Counted from the stretch's first letter, positions 26,736-35,951 are shown. The stretch: DNA of 64,000 bases from Novosphingobium sp. AAP83 (GCF_001295795.1 NZ_LJHY01000012.1:1-64000); one strand, 5' to 3'. Notes: generated by a model from the sequence alone, not told the origin. Numbers and translations are program-made.

Positions 26736-27838
26736 CAGTGAGCTGCCTCAAGAAATGGGCGCGGATTGACCGGGCGATCATTGATCCGCACTTCGAAATG
26801 GAGGTGCGGGCCGGTCGAGCGCCCGGAATTGCCGATCTTGCCGATTTCCGTGCCTGCTTCAATCTTTGCGCCAAGGCGCGCGTTCGTGCCCGACATGTGA
26901 GCATAACGCGTCATCAACCCGTTGCCGTGGGACACTTCGACGCAACGGCCATAACCTTGTTTTATGCCGACAAAACTGATGGTTCCTGCGGCGGCGGAAT
27001 AGATTGGCGCGCCCATCGGCCCACGAAAATCAAGCCCGGCATGGAACGCTGCACCACCTGTAAACGGATCAGATCGATAGCCGAAGCCGCTAGAAATGTA
27101 TTCCAGCCGCGCGGGCAGAGTGTTGGGAATGCGGGCAAGGCCCTTTTGCATCGAAGCCATGCGTTCAAGGCTGGCACCCAGCCTTGCAAAGCGCGGATCA
27201 AGGCTTTCGTCGTGGCCGGTGAACAGCCGGATCAGCGGGCCACCCTGACCGGCAACCGATCCATTACGCAACATCGCAGGGTTCAGCCCCACGCGGCGAA
27301 TCGATGTTTCGGCGGCGGCAGCGCGCGAATCGGCAAAGCGGGTCAGCCGTTCGATGAATACCAGCTGCCGCGCTTCAAGCTCTGCCAGACGGCGCGCTTC
27401 GGGCAATTCCATCGAGATCTTGCGCACGGTTTTTTCCGCCTCGGCGCTGCTGTCCGATACATTGCCCTTCGGCAGGTCCTTGGGCAATTCGCCGATGGTG
27501 CCTTCAATCGCCTTTTCGATGAAGTCTTGCCTGCGGGCCAGATCATCGGCCACGCCTTCAAGCCCGCCGCGATACTTTTGTACGCGGCTTTCGGCAGAAG
27601 CGACTGCCGCTTCGCGTTCCAGCAGGGCGGCATGTTCTTGCGCGGATGAATACTGCGATATCAGCGTGGCAACCATCATGCCCAGCCACATCAACACAGC
27701 CACAGCGATGCCGCTGGCGACGGCCATTTGCAGGCGCGGCGAGATGCGGATAAAGCGAACCTGGCCGTGTGAGCGCATGAAAAACTCACGCTCGGGGAAC
27801 AGGCTCCTTACCCGGGACAGCGCCTCGGATAGCTTCAT
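26735..27838 (-). CDS. Membrane-anchored M23 peptidase paired with bactofilin
   Basis: A 367-residue protein: cytoplasmic N-terminal segment (SLFPEREFFMRSHGQVRFIR, about residues 12-31), one membrane helix (about residues 37-60), a coiled-coil periplasmic stalk (residues 65-180), and a C-terminal M23 domain with metal ligands in HAGLD (266-270), His314 and HLHFE (345-349). Bactofilin-linked M23 enzymes of this topology cut peptidoglycan where the filament sits. ATG at 27838 (MKLSEAL) is preferred because a frame extending to 27964 runs into the intergenic region. Coupled to bactofilin by a TGATG overlap. Confidence 0.88.
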   Translation of the reverse strand: MKLSEALSRVRSLFPEREFFMRSHGQVRFIRISPRLQMAVASGIAVAVLMWLGMMVATLISQYSSAQEHAALLEREAAVASAESRVQKYRGGLEGVADDLARRQDFIEKAIEGTIGELPKDLPKGNVSDSSAEAEKTVRKISMELPEARRLAELEARQLVFIERLTRFADSRAAAAETSIRRVGLNPAMLRNGSVAGQGGPLIRLFTGHDESLDPRFARLGASLERMASMQKGLARIPNTLPARLEYISSGFGYRSDPFTGGAAFHAGLDFRGPMGAPIYSAAAGTISFVGIKQGYGRCVEVSHGNGLMTRYAHMSGTNARLGAKIEAGTEIGKIGNSGRSTGPHLHFEVRINDRPVNPRPFLEAAH

Positions 27839-27875
27839 GGTTGGCAAGACTAGGCGACCCCCGTCGTGGCGTTTC

Positions 27876-27908
27876 TTAACGTGCCCGCAATTATTATTAA
27901 CGTTCCCG
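27876..27908 (-). promoter_or_regulatory. Two direct 12-bp repeats upstream of the M23-bactofilin operon
   Basis: TTAACGTGCCCG (27876-27887) and TTAACGTTCCCG (27897-27908) lie in the same orientation exactly 21 bases apart, close to two helical turns, 38 bases upstream of the peptidase start codon. They look like tandem operator half-sites; each carries a TTAA core but the spacing is not that of the CtrA consensus (TTAA-N7-TTAA). Confidence 0.4.
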
Positions 27909-28096
27909 TTATATATGCGACTACTTCCCGGAACCGGCTCTGGCGAATCCGAACATAGGTACATGAGCCAAGGCGTGCGTCTCGTCCGATGAGCTGTTGG
28001 AAGCTGTGTGATTCACGGCATTTGCGCTGCAATTCAGTCTTTGGCGATTCGCGCTCCTGGATGACATTGCGTTCGGGCGATGATAGGGCGAGGCCC

Positions 28097-29374
28097 ATGT
28101 CACCGCAGCTCACCCCCTCCGCCCCATCCGTGACCGAAATTGTCGAAGGTCTTGCCCGTGCCGCCCGCGCGGCACAGCGCCAGTTAGCGCAGATGGATGC
28201 TCCGGCAAAAGAACATGCCTTGAAGCTGGCCGCTGATTCCCTGCGCAGCGCCGAGGCTGAAATCCTTGCCGCCAATGCGCAAGATATGGCCAATGGCGCG
28301 GCCAACGGCCTGTCGCCTGCAATGCTGGATCGCCTGAGGCTGACGCCTGAACGTCTGGCCGGTGTTGCCGATGCGGTGGCGCAGGTCGCCTCGCTTACCG
28401 ATCCGGTCGGACAGGTGATCGATGAAACCGCGCGGCCCAATGGCATGACATTGCAGCGCGTCCGCGTGCCCGTTGGCGTGATCGGCATCATCTATGAAAG
28501 CCGCCCCAACGTGACGGCTGATGCCGCAGCGCTGTGTGTGCGGTCGGGCAACGCCACGATTTTGCGCGGCGGCAGCGAAGCGGTCCATTCTAACCGTGCC
28601 ATTCACGCAGCACTGGTCAAAGGGCTGACCGCAGGCGGCGTGCCTGCTGACGCAGTGCAGCTTATGTCCACACAAGACCGCGCGGCGGTGGGGGCCATGC
28701 TGGCAGCGGCGGGCCTGATTGATATGATCGTGCCGCGTGGCGGCAAAAGCCTTGTTGCGCGCGTTCAGGCCGATGCCCGCGTGCCGGTGCTCGCCCACCT
28801 TGACGGGATCAATCACACTTTCGTCCACGCTGCTGCCGATGCCGCCATGGCAAAGGCGATTGCGCTCAATGCCAAGATGCGTCGTACCGGCATTTGCGGG
28901 GCGATGGAAACGCTGCTGATCGATGCGACCTATCCCGATCCGCACGGGTTGGTTGAGCCTTTGCTGGCGGCAGGCTGCGAACTGCGCGGTGATGCGCGTT
29001 CCTGCGCGATTGATCCCCGGATCGGCGCGGCCAATGATGAGGATTGGGACACCGAATACCTCGAAGCGATCCTCTCGGTCGCCGTGGTCGATGGTCTTGA
29101 CGCAGCACTCGCCCATATCGCGGCCCATGCCTCGGGCCATACCGATGCGATTGTTACTGATGATCAGGCCGTGGCGGACCGGTTCCTGGACGAGGTTGAT
29201 AGCGCGATTGTGATGCACAACGCCTCCAGCCAGTTTGCCGATGGCGGCGAATTTGGCCTTGGCGCGGAAATCGGCATTGCCACCGGGCGCTTGCATGCGC
29301 GCGGTCCGGTCGCGCTTGAAGGCCTCACCACCTACAAATGGCTCGTGCGCGGTTCGGGGCAGGTGCGCCCCTGA
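28097..29374 (+). CDS. proA: Gamma-glutamyl phosphate reductase (glutamate-5-semialdehyde dehydrogenase)
   Basis: Second step of proline synthesis: NADPH-dependent reduction of glutamyl-5-phosphate. The 425-residue protein shows VPVGVIGIIYESRPNVTADA, the KSLVARVQ segment, the catalytic-cysteine region MRRTGICGAMETLL, and EFGLGAEIGIATGRLHARGP. ATG at 28097 is preceded by AGGGCGAGG and agrees with family length. proB is not adjacent; nadD follows with a 37-base overlap, so proA-nadD-rsfS is probably one transcript. Confidence 0.96.
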   Translation: MSPQLTPSAPSVTEIVEGLARAARAAQRQLAQMDAPAKEHALKLAADSLRSAEAEILAANAQDMANGAANGLSPAMLDRLRLTPERLAGVADAVAQVASLTDPVGQVIDETARPNGMTLQRVRVPVGVIGIIYESRPNVTADAAALCVRSGNATILRGGSEAVHSNRAIHAALVKGLTAGGVPADAVQLMSTQDRAAVGAMLAAAGLIDMIVPRGGKSLVARVQADARVPVLAHLDGINHTFVHAAADAAMAKAIALNAKMRRTGICGAMETLLIDATYPDPHGLVEPLLAAGCELRGDARSCAIDPRIGAANDEDWDTEYLEAILSVAVVDGLDAALAHIAAHASGHTDAIVTDDQAVADRFLDEVDSAIVMHNASSQFADGGEFGLGAEIGIATGRLHARGPVALEGLTTYKWLVRGSGQVRP

Positions 29375-30015
29375 GCAAGCTTACCGGCCTTTTGGGCGGC
29401 AGTTTCAACCCCGCGCATGGCGGCCACCGCCGGATCACGCTGTTTGCGATTGGCGCGCTTGGGCTGGATGACGCGTGGTGGCTGGTCTCGCCCGGCAACG
29501 TGCTGAAACCGGCCAAGGGCATGGCTGCGCTGCCCGCGCGGCTGGCCTCTGCCCGCGCGCAAAGCCGCCGCGCCCCGATTCGCGCCACTGCCATCGAGCG
29601 TGATCTGGGCACGCGCTACACCATCGATACATTGCGCGCTTTGAAGCGCCGCTATCCCAAGCGGCGTTTCATCTGGCTGATGGGGGCCGATAATCTGGCG
29701 CAGTTCCACCGCTGGAAAGACTGGCGGCAGATCGCGCGCGAGATGCCGATTGCGGTGATTGCCCGCCCGGGATATGATGGCCCTGCTTTGGCAAGCCCTG
29801 CCATGGCGTGGTTGCGCCGCTGGCGCCAGCGGCCCGGCCAGATGGTTTCCGGCGCAAAGCAGGTCACCCCGGCGCTGACCATACTCCGCTTTGATCCCGA
29901 TACCCGATCAGCCAGCGCGATTCGCGCCGCCGATCCAGACTGGTTTGCCCGGATCGGCACCGCCAGTTCGCGCGATGGCGTTACCCACCGCGCTATAAAC
30001 AGAGGTAAATCCTGA
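29338..30015 (+). CDS. nadD: Nicotinate-nucleotide adenylyltransferase
   Basis: Adenylates nicotinate mononucleotide in NAD synthesis. The 225-residue protein carries the nucleotidyltransferase motif GGSFNPAHGGHRRI, the WLMGADNLAQFHRW segment and the C-terminal SASAIRA motif matching the ISSTxIR signature. The ATG at 29338 lies inside proA; no closer in-frame start is evident, although the first dozen residues are not conserved. It is followed by rsfS, the usual partner; the next usual gene, rlmH, is absent here. Confidence 0.92.
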   Translation: MARARFGAGAPLSKLTGLLGGSFNPAHGGHRRITLFAIGALGLDDAWWLVSPGNVLKPAKGMAALPARLASARAQSRRAPIRATAIERDLGTRYTIDTLRALKRRYPKRRFIWLMGADNLAQFHRWKDWRQIAREMPIAVIARPGYDGPALASPAMAWLRRWRQRPGQMVSGAKQVTPALTILRFDPDTRSASAIRAADPDWFARIGTASSRDGVTHRAINRGKS

Positions 30016-30124
30016 TCGCGCATCCCCCGAAACCCGCCGCGCCAGCAGGGCGCAGCGGGGAAACGCATGCGCGAAAGAATCGTTATTCCTTGACTCTTGA
30101 GCCACGGAGGCCATTTCGCGCATC

Positions 30125-30538
30125 ATGACCAGCGTTCAATCTCAATCGGCCAATGCCGAAAAAGCCACTAAAGTGTCCGCAATGACCGATACCACTCCTC
30201 GCACTGCTGCCACGCTGCACGATCTCGTGCTCGCCTCGCTTGATGATGATCAGGCGATGGAAGTCGTCAGCCTTGCGCTCGAAGGCAAAAGCTCGATTGC
30301 CGATTACATGGTAATCGCCTCGGGCCGGTCAACTCGGCAAGTCGCCTCGATGGCGCAAAAGCTGTCCGAGCGGATCAAGCACGGCGGCTATGGCCATGTC
30401 CGTATCGAAGGCCTGCCTGCCGCCGATTGGGTGCTGGTTGATGCCGGTGACGTGGTGATCCACCTGTTCCGGCCCGAAGTGCGTACGTTCTATAACCTTG
30501 AACGCATGTGGAACTTCGGAGACGCAGGCGCGGCCTGA
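30125..30538 (+). CDS. rsfS: Ribosome silencing factor RsfS
   Basis: Binds ribosomal protein L14 (uL14) and prevents subunit joining during starvation. The conserved domain runs from TLHDLVLASLDDDQAMEVVS through KSSIADYMVIASGRSTRQV to LVDAGDVVIHLFRPEVRTFYNLERMW. An ATG at 30182 (MTDTTPRT, giving 118 residues) fits family length better than 30125 (137 residues); neither has a clear Shine-Dalgarno. Downstream lies a small GC-rich repeat and the convergent polA. Confidence 0.92.
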   Translation: MTSVQSQSANAEKATKVSAMTDTTPRTAATLHDLVLASLDDDQAMEVVSLALEGKSSIADYMVIASGRSTRQVASMAQKLSERIKHGGYGHVRIEGLPAADWVLVDAGDVVIHLFRPEVRTFYNLERMWNFGDAGAA

Positions 30539-30596
30539 TTTCTTCCCCGCTCCCTCCGGAAAAGAGGGGGCAGGGGTGGCCCCTCTCAAGCGCGGA

Positions 30597-33449
30597 TCAG
30601 TGCGCGGCCCCCCACGAAAGTCCCGTGCCGATCTCGACGCCCAAAGGCACTGTCAGTTTAACCGATGGCTCGGCAGCGGTGGCCATCACGCGCTCGATCA
30701 CGGGCCGCGCCGCATCGACATCGCCCGCAGGCAGCTCGAACACGAGTTCGTCGTGCACTTGCAGCAGCATCTTGATGTGGCCAAGTCCTGCCTCTTCCAA
30801 TGCGGGCATCATGCGGGCCATCGCGCGCTTGATGATGTCGGCGCTGGTGCCCTGGATCGGGGCGTTGATCGCGGCGCGTTCGCTGCCCTGGCGTTCGGCC
30901 TGATTCTTTGATCCGATGCGCGGGAACCACGTCTTGCGGCTAAACAGCGTTTCGGAATAGCCCCGCTCTCGCACGCTTTCGAGCGTTTCGTGGATATAGC
31001 GCTGGATGCCGGGAAAGCGCTCGAAGTAGCGGTCGATCATCGCTTGCGCTTCATCCGCGCTCACGCCCAGCCGCCCGGCAAGGCCCCAGCGGCTTATGCC
31101 ATAGAGGATCGCGAAGTTGATCGTCTTGGCGCGGCCACGCGTATCGCGGTCCACCGTGCCGAACATCTCCATTGCGGTGCGCGAATGGATGTCCTCTCCC
31201 GCCTCGAACGCTTCTTTTAGCGCGGGCACATCGGCCATATGTGCGGCAAGGCGCAGTTCGATCTGGCTATAATCTGCCGCCAGCAGCACGTTTCCGGGCT
31301 CGGCCACAAAGGCATCGCGGATCTGGCGACCGATTTCGGTGCGGATCGGGATGTTCTGCAAGTTGGGATCGTTGGACGACAAGCGCCCGGTCTGCGCGCC
31401 GACAAGGCTGTAGCTGGTGTGGACGCGGCCCGTATCGGGGTTGATCGCGGCTTGTAGCGCATCGGTATAGGTTGATTTCAGCTTGGACAATTGCCGCCAT
31501 TCCAGCACCAGCGTCGCAACGCTCGCCCCTTGCGCGGCAAGGCCTTCGAGCACCGACTGGTCGGTGGAATACTGCCCGGTCTTGCCTTTCTTGCCGCCCT
31601 TGTAGCCGAGCCTTTCAAACAGCACTTCGCCCAGTTGCTTGGGACTGCCGATCGTGAAGGTTATGTTTGCCGCTTTGTGGATGACACCTTCAAGCCGCGC
31701 GATCTGCGTGGCAAATTCGGCTGAGAGGCCCGCCAGACGCTCCCGGTCCACTTTTATGCCGTTGCGCTCCATCATCGCCACAACAGGCACCAGCGGGCGG
31801 TCTACGCGGGAATAAACGCGGGTGCCGCCCTCTTCGGCCAAGCGGGGGCTGAACAGACGGTGGAGCCGCCACGTCACGTCCGCATCTTCGGCGGCATAGC
31901 GGGTGGCATCGGGCAGGGGAACTTCGGCAAACGAGATCGCCTTTTTGCCGCTGCCGCACATCTCCTTGAAGGTCAGCGTGGTGTGGCCAAGGTGGCGGTC
32001 GGACAATTCGTCCATGCCGTGCCCTGCCATGCCCACTTCACCGCGCCCGGCATCAAGGCAGAAGCTCATCACCATGGTATCGTCGATTGGTGAAACCGCG
32101 ATGCCAAGGCGGGCCAGCACGTTGAAATCATATTTGATATTCTGCCCGACCTTAAGCACCGCATCGCTTTCCAGCAGCGGCTTGAGCAGCGCCAAGGCGG
32201 CGGCTTTGTCTACCTGCACCGGCCTTTCGGCGAACATATCTGTCCCGCCGTGGCCCAGCGGGATGTAGCAAGCCTGATTCGGCCCGATCGCAAGGCTGAC
32301 CCCGACCAGATCGGCGCGCATCGCATCCAGCGCGCTGGTTTCGGTATCCACCGCAACCACGCGCGCGGCAAAGGCGCGGGCGATCCACTGTTCAAGCTCT
32401 GCGATGGTCTGGACGCAGGCGTAGCCTTCACGATCAACCGCCGGCCATGAGGGCAGCGGACGCGCCGTGCCGGCCGGTGCGGCGGGTGCGGCGGCATTGT
32501 GAGGCTTGGCGGGGTCAGGCTTGGCGGGGTTCAACTGCGTTTTGGGGCCGGGGCTGCCCTGGCCGCCGTCCAGACGCCGCAACAGGCTGGTAAAGCCATG
32601 CTCGGTCAGGAACGCTGCCAGCGGATCACGCGGGATCTGCCCCAGCTTGAAATCTTCCAGCGCGACCGGAAGCGAGCAATCTTCCTTGAGCTGGACCAGC
32701 ACGCGCGACAGGCGGGCCATGTCCGCCTGCTCGATCAAGCTCTCGCGTAGTTTGCTGGCCTTCATGGCAGGCGCGGCGGCAAGCGCCGATTCGAGATCGC
32801 CATGTTCCTGAATCAGTTTGGTGGCGGTTTTGGGGCCGATGCCGCGAATCCCGGGCACATTATCCACCGAATCACCCATCAGCGCGAGCACATCACCGAC
32901 TCGTTCCGGTTCGACGCCGAATTTTTCGATCACTTCGGGCACATCGATTCGCAGATTCTTCATCGTATCAAGCATGTCGACACGCCCGCCGCCCTCGGAA
33001 CAGGTGCCGATTAGCTGCATCAGATCCTTGTCGGATGAAACAATCGTCACGTCCCAGCCGCGCAAACTGGCGGCGCGTGCGTAAGAGGCGATGACATCAT
33101 CCGCCTCAAGCGCTTCTTCTTCGATGCAGGCGAGGCTGAAGGCGCGCGTCGCATCGCGGATCAGCGGGAACTGCGGCACCAGATCTTCAGGAGCGGGCGG
33201 GCGATTCGCCTTGTATTGATCATAAAGATCATTGCGGAACGATGTTCCAGCCTTGTCGAGAATGACCGCAAGATGGGTCGGGCCATCCTCTTTGTGCAGG
33301 TCTTCCGCCAGTTTCCACAGCATTGTGGTATAGCCATAGACCGCCCCGACGGGGACGCCTGCCGGATTCGTTAAGGGGGGCAGGCGATGGTAGGCGCGGA
33401 AAATGTAAGCCGAGCCGTCGACCAGATAAAGATGCTGTTTTTCGTCCAT
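30597..33449 (-). CDS. polA: DNA polymerase I
   Basis: 950-residue polymerase for Okazaki-fragment processing and repair. Three domains are visible: the 5'-3' nuclease (from LYLVDGSAYIFRAYH through the SDKDLMQL and VPGIRGIGPKTA segments, residues 1-290), the 3'-5' exonuclease (VVAVDTETSALDAM with its Asp/Glu metal pair intact, about residues 360-540) and the polymerase domain (LLAADYSQIELRLAAHMA, TINFAILYGISRWGLA, LLQVHDELVFELP). The proofreading residues appear conserved. ATG at 33449 is clear. No co-transcribed neighbour. Confidence 0.97.
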   Translation of the reverse strand: MDEKQHLYLVDGSAYIFRAYHRLPPLTNPAGVPVGAVYGYTTMLWKLAEDLHKEDGPTHLAVILDKAGTSFRNDLYDQYKANRPPAPEDLVPQFPLIRDATRAFSLACIEEEALEADDVIASYARAASLRGWDVTIVSSDKDLMQLIGTCSEGGGRVDMLDTMKNLRIDVPEVIEKFGVEPERVGDVLALMGDSVDNVPGIRGIGPKTATKLIQEHGDLESALAAAPAMKASKLRESLIEQADMARLSRVLVQLKEDCSLPVALEDFKLGQIPRDPLAAFLTEHGFTSLLRRLDGGQGSPGPKTQLNPAKPDPAKPHNAAAPAAPAGTARPLPSWPAVDREGYACVQTIAELEQWIARAFAARVVAVDTETSALDAMRADLVGVSLAIGPNQACYIPLGHGGTDMFAERPVQVDKAAALALLKPLLESDAVLKVGQNIKYDFNVLARLGIAVSPIDDTMVMSFCLDAGRGEVGMAGHGMDELSDRHLGHTTLTFKEMCGSGKKAISFAEVPLPDATRYAAEDADVTWRLHRLFSPRLAEEGGTRVYSRVDRPLVPVVAMMERNGIKVDRERLAGLSAEFATQIARLEGVIHKAANITFTIGSPKQLGEVLFERLGYKGGKKGKTGQYSTDQSVLEGLAAQGASVATLVLEWRQLSKLKSTYTDALQAAINPDTGRVHTSYSLVGAQTGRLSSNDPNLQNIPIRTEIGRQIRDAFVAEPGNVLLAADYSQIELRLAAHMADVPALKEAFEAGEDIHSRTAMEMFGTVDRDTRGRAKTINFAILYGISRWGLAGRLGVSADEAQAMIDRYFERFPGIQRYIHETLESVRERGYSETLFSRKTWFPRIGSKNQAERQGSERAAINAPIQGTSADIIKRAMARMMPALEEAGLGHIKMLLQVHDELVFELPAGDVDAARPVIERVMATAAEPSVKLTVPLGVEIGTGLSWGAAH

Positions 33450-33728
33450 CCCGGGGTGTTAGCAGGGCGTCGCGGCTGCGTCATCGGCATTGCACAGATC
33501 ATTCCCAACAACATTTTAACGCGTGCTAAGGGCGCTTGAACGCTAGGAATTTAGGCGAAAACAAGGCATTCCGGCCGGTGCAAAAGGCAGGTCAGGCAAT
33601 CTTATTGTCTTGTAATGCTTGCAAGCTGATGAATTGCCGATTAATTGGGCCTAGAAGTCTACCGGCTGAGTAGGCTTTGCGGCGGGCTGCGTGCCCGGCG
33701 CGGTTCACTTCAATCCAGGGATTGTAAC

Positions 33729-33908
33729 ATGCGCAAGCTCATCCTCGCCGCCGTTGCCGGCACTGCCTTTGCTCTCGCTGGCTGCTCGGAAAAGCCAGCT
33801 GAAGAAGCTACTGAAGCTGCTGTAGAAGCCACCGAAGCTGCCAGCGACGTCGCTGTTGACGCTTCGGCTGCTCCTTCGGAAGCCGCTTCTGAAGCTGCTG
33901 CTATGTAA
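33729..33908 (+). CDS. Small Ala/Glu-rich lipoprotein
   Basis: A 59-residue protein with a lipoprotein signal peptide (MRKLILAAVAGTAFALAGC, lipobox cysteine at 19) and a mature part made almost wholly of Ala, Glu, Ser and Val. ATG at 33729 starts the signal peptide. Such tiny acidic lipoproteins are frequent and often highly expressed in sphingomonads; function unknown. A rho-independent terminator follows. Confidence 0.75.
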   Translation: MRKLILAAVAGTAFALAGCSEKPAEEATEAAVEATEAASDVAVDASAAPSEAASEAAAM

Positions 33909-33938
33909 TCTTCCCGCAAGGGATGATTATAAGGGTTT

Positions 33939-33973
33939 AAGGGGTGTGGCCTTCACGGGTCACGCCCCTTTTC
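33939..33973 (+). terminator. Rho-independent terminator of the small lipoprotein gene
   Basis: Stem aaggggtgtg / cacgcccctt, 12-base loop, followed by TTTTCTC, 30 bases after the stop codon. Confidence 0.8.
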
Positions 33974-34000
33974 TCTGTCTGCGTGTTTGATTCGCACACA

Positions 34001-34033
34001 AAAAACGCCGCGTAAGCACAAGCTTACGCGGCG
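34001..34033 (-). terminator. Strong terminator of the beta-lactamase-fold gene
   Basis: Perfect 12-base stem (34006-34017 and 34022-34033) with a 4-base loop, followed on the minus strand by TTTTT (34005-34001). Confidence 0.9.
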
Positions 34034-34056
34034 AAACTGGTTTCAGAGTTTGCACA

Positions 34057-35025
34057 TCAACGACGGCGGGCGATGTCCTGCGTATTGTTCATGACCGGAG
34101 CGCTGTAACCATCATAGATCACGCGCATCATCCGCGCGATCAGTTTGGCATGCACAGCGTGGCCTTCTGGCCCGGTGACGAAGAACGCCACTGCCAGATG
34201 ACGCCCATCGGGCAGGCGGACAATGCCGACATCATCGGTAACGCCCGACAAAGTGCCGGTTTTGTGCGCCACCAGCGTGCCTTCGGGAAGGCCTGCACGG
34301 ATGCGGGTTTTGCCGGTGCTGGTGCGGGTCATCGTATCGAGCAGCACAGCGCGGCTTTCGGGGCTTAAAACGCCACCGCGATCAATTGCAGCCAAAAGGG
34401 CTATCATCGCGCGCGGCGTGCTGGATGTGCGCGTATCAATCACACGGGCCGGATCAACCTTGCCGTCATCGCGCACCAGCGTGGCCATTGTGTGATCGAG
34501 TCGCTGACCGGCAATGCCGTTGCGGGTCAGCCAGTAGTTGATGTTTTCGATCCCGCCCACGGCGTTGATCAACCCGTCGGTCGCCTCGTTATGGCTGCGC
34601 GTGATCATCAATTCCATCAGGCTTTGCGCGGTCAACACCGTGCCGGCGCGCAAAGGGGCGACCGGACTGATCTGGCCCGTTTCGCGCACCGGAAGCATCA
34701 TCGGGAATTCCTGATCAAGGCGATGCGCGCCCTTTTCAACTTGCTCAAGAAATGTGGCGGCAACCGCAATCTTGGCGGTGCTTGCCATCGGGAACGGCAT
34801 ATCGCCATTCACCATGATCTGGCCACCACCATCAAGATCCATCGCGGCCACACCGATTCGGCCACGCCCTTCGGCGGCAATCGCGGCAATTTGCTGTTGA
34901 ATGAACTGATCGCGTTGATCCAGAATGGAATCTTGTGTCCGGCTCTGCACAGCAGGGACGGTGATGACGAACGCGGGCGCTGCTACAAGCAGTGCGGCGA
35001 TGATCCTTGCGGTGCTAAACTTCAT
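34057..35025 (-). CDS. Class A beta-lactamase-fold serine hydrolase lacking the deacylation glutamate
   Basis: A 322-residue secreted protein (signal peptide residues 1-25). It has the nucleophile motif STAK (Ser82, Lys85), an SHN motif at 144-146 in place of SDN, and KTG at 255-257, so it belongs to the class A beta-lactamase/transpeptidase-like fold. Aligning the conserved RLD (175-177) with the omega-loop places Met180 where class A enzymes have Glu166, and a valine near Asn170, so ordinary beta-lactam hydrolysis looks unlikely. ATG at 35025 begins the signal peptide. Substrate may be a peptidoglycan peptide or another ester or amide. A GH24 lysozyme gene lies next upstream. Confidence 0.82.
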   Translation of the reverse strand: MKFSTARIIAALLVAAPAFVITVPAVQSRTQDSILDQRDQFIQQQIAAIAAEGRGRIGVAAMDLDGGGQIMVNGDMPFPMASTAKIAVAATFLEQVEKGAHRLDQEFPMMLPVRETGQISPVAPLRAGTVLTAQSLMELMITRSHNEATDGLINAVGGIENINYWLTRNGIAGQRLDHTMATLVRDDGKVDPARVIDTRTSSTPRAMIALLAAIDRGGVLSPESRAVLLDTMTRTSTGKTRIRAGLPEGTLVAHKTGTLSGVTDDVGIVRLPDGRHLAVAFFVTGPEGHAVHAKLIARMMRVIYDGYSAPVMNNTQDIARRR

Positions 35026-35169
35026 CAGAACGGTATATCCCGATCCTGGTTTAAGGGGCTTTAACAGGACTAACGCATTGCGATTTATGCGCAAAGTGCC
35101 TTTTGGCGCAGTTTGCCGTGGATATCGCCCCGTTGACCGGTGGACAAGGACCAAATCTGAGGGCGGGCT

Positions 35170-35814
35170 CTAGTCAAACAACCGGTCAAACCAACTGCGC
35201 TTGGGAGGCGCTGGAGTGACAGGCGTTGGCGCGGGAATCACTTTGGAAAGAGCAGTCTGGTCTTGGGCTGCGAACATGTCCTCAACCAGCGCGCGCATTG
35301 CGATTCGTTTGCCGCGCGATGGCTGATACGATGGTTTGGCCACACCATAGACCAGAGCCGTGCCGTCCTCGCTCCATTGTCCGTCAAAGAAAAGGGCTTG
35401 TTCAAGCCGGCGGCGCGGGAGCAAGGCGGCAGGGCGCGCCCAATCGAGCATCGCCTTGCGCGCGCCTGCGCGATCGCCTGCCACAAAGCGCTTGATCCAG
35501 CTTGCCCGGCCAATCGCACCGGTGTTCCAGTGAAACGAGAGCGCAGCGCCCAGTTCCGCTTCGCTTGGATCATACGTGCCAAACGCGGCCAGAACCGGCG
35601 GCAGATACTTTTCGCGCAGCAGCCACAGATAGACGCCAATGCAGTGTTCCAGCGGTTGTGGTTTGTCCTTGTAACGCGGGAAAACTTTGTGCCCCGAAGC
35701 ATCGGTAATGCCGACGCTCCATGTCCAGACGCCGACGCTGTCCTTGTAGGCTTCGGTGACGATCCCTTCGTGGGCGATCAGTTCAAGGGCAATCCGGGGG
35801 GTGATCTCGCGCAT
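35170..35814 (-). CDS. GH24 (T4-type) lysozyme-like protein
   Basis: A 214-residue putative muramidase with the T4-lysozyme signature: HEG with Glu16, EAYKDSVGVWTWSVG with Asp25 and Thr31 at catalytic-site positions. The remainder has WNTGAIGRASW and a proline-rich C-terminal tail ending in WFDRLFD. No signal peptide is visible, as in phage endolysins and gene-transfer-agent hydrolases that need a holin. No other phage gene is nearby, so it may be a domesticated phage remnant. Start ATG 35814 with GGAG upstream. Confidence 0.8.
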   Translation of the reverse strand: MREITPRIALELIAHEGIVTEAYKDSVGVWTWSVGITDASGHKVFPRYKDKPQPLEHCIGVYLWLLREKYLPPVLAAFGTYDPSEAELGAALSFHWNTGAIGRASWIKRFVAGDRAGARKAMLDWARPAALLPRRRLEQALFFDGQWSEDGTALVYGVAKPSYQPSRGKRIAMRALVEDMFAAQDQTALSKVIPAPTPVTPAPPKRSWFDRLFD

Positions 35815-35893
35815 AGTCTGGCTCCATCAAAAGCCAGTGTGGTGGCGCGCGGGGTGTCCTGTAGGAAAGTGCAATTGAAACCCATCACAGCAA

Positions 35894-35926
35894 AACGGCC
35901 CGCATCCCGAAGGATGCGAGCCGCCA
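35894..35926 (-). terminator. Rho-independent terminator of metK
   Basis: Minus-strand stem ggctcgcatcc / ggatgcgggcc with a TTCG tetraloop, followed by GTTTTG, just after the metK stop codon. Confidence 0.85.
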
Positions 35927-35951
35927 ATTTGTTAGGCAAAGCTTTGATCAA

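Noticed and set aside
34057..35025. Antibiotic-resistance beta-lactamase call
   Set aside because: The class A fold is present, but the residue at the Glu166 position is Met and no mobile element is near, so a resistance role is not supported.
35170..35814. Prophage
   Set aside because: Only one lysozyme-like gene; no integrase, capsid, tail, terminase or att site nearby.
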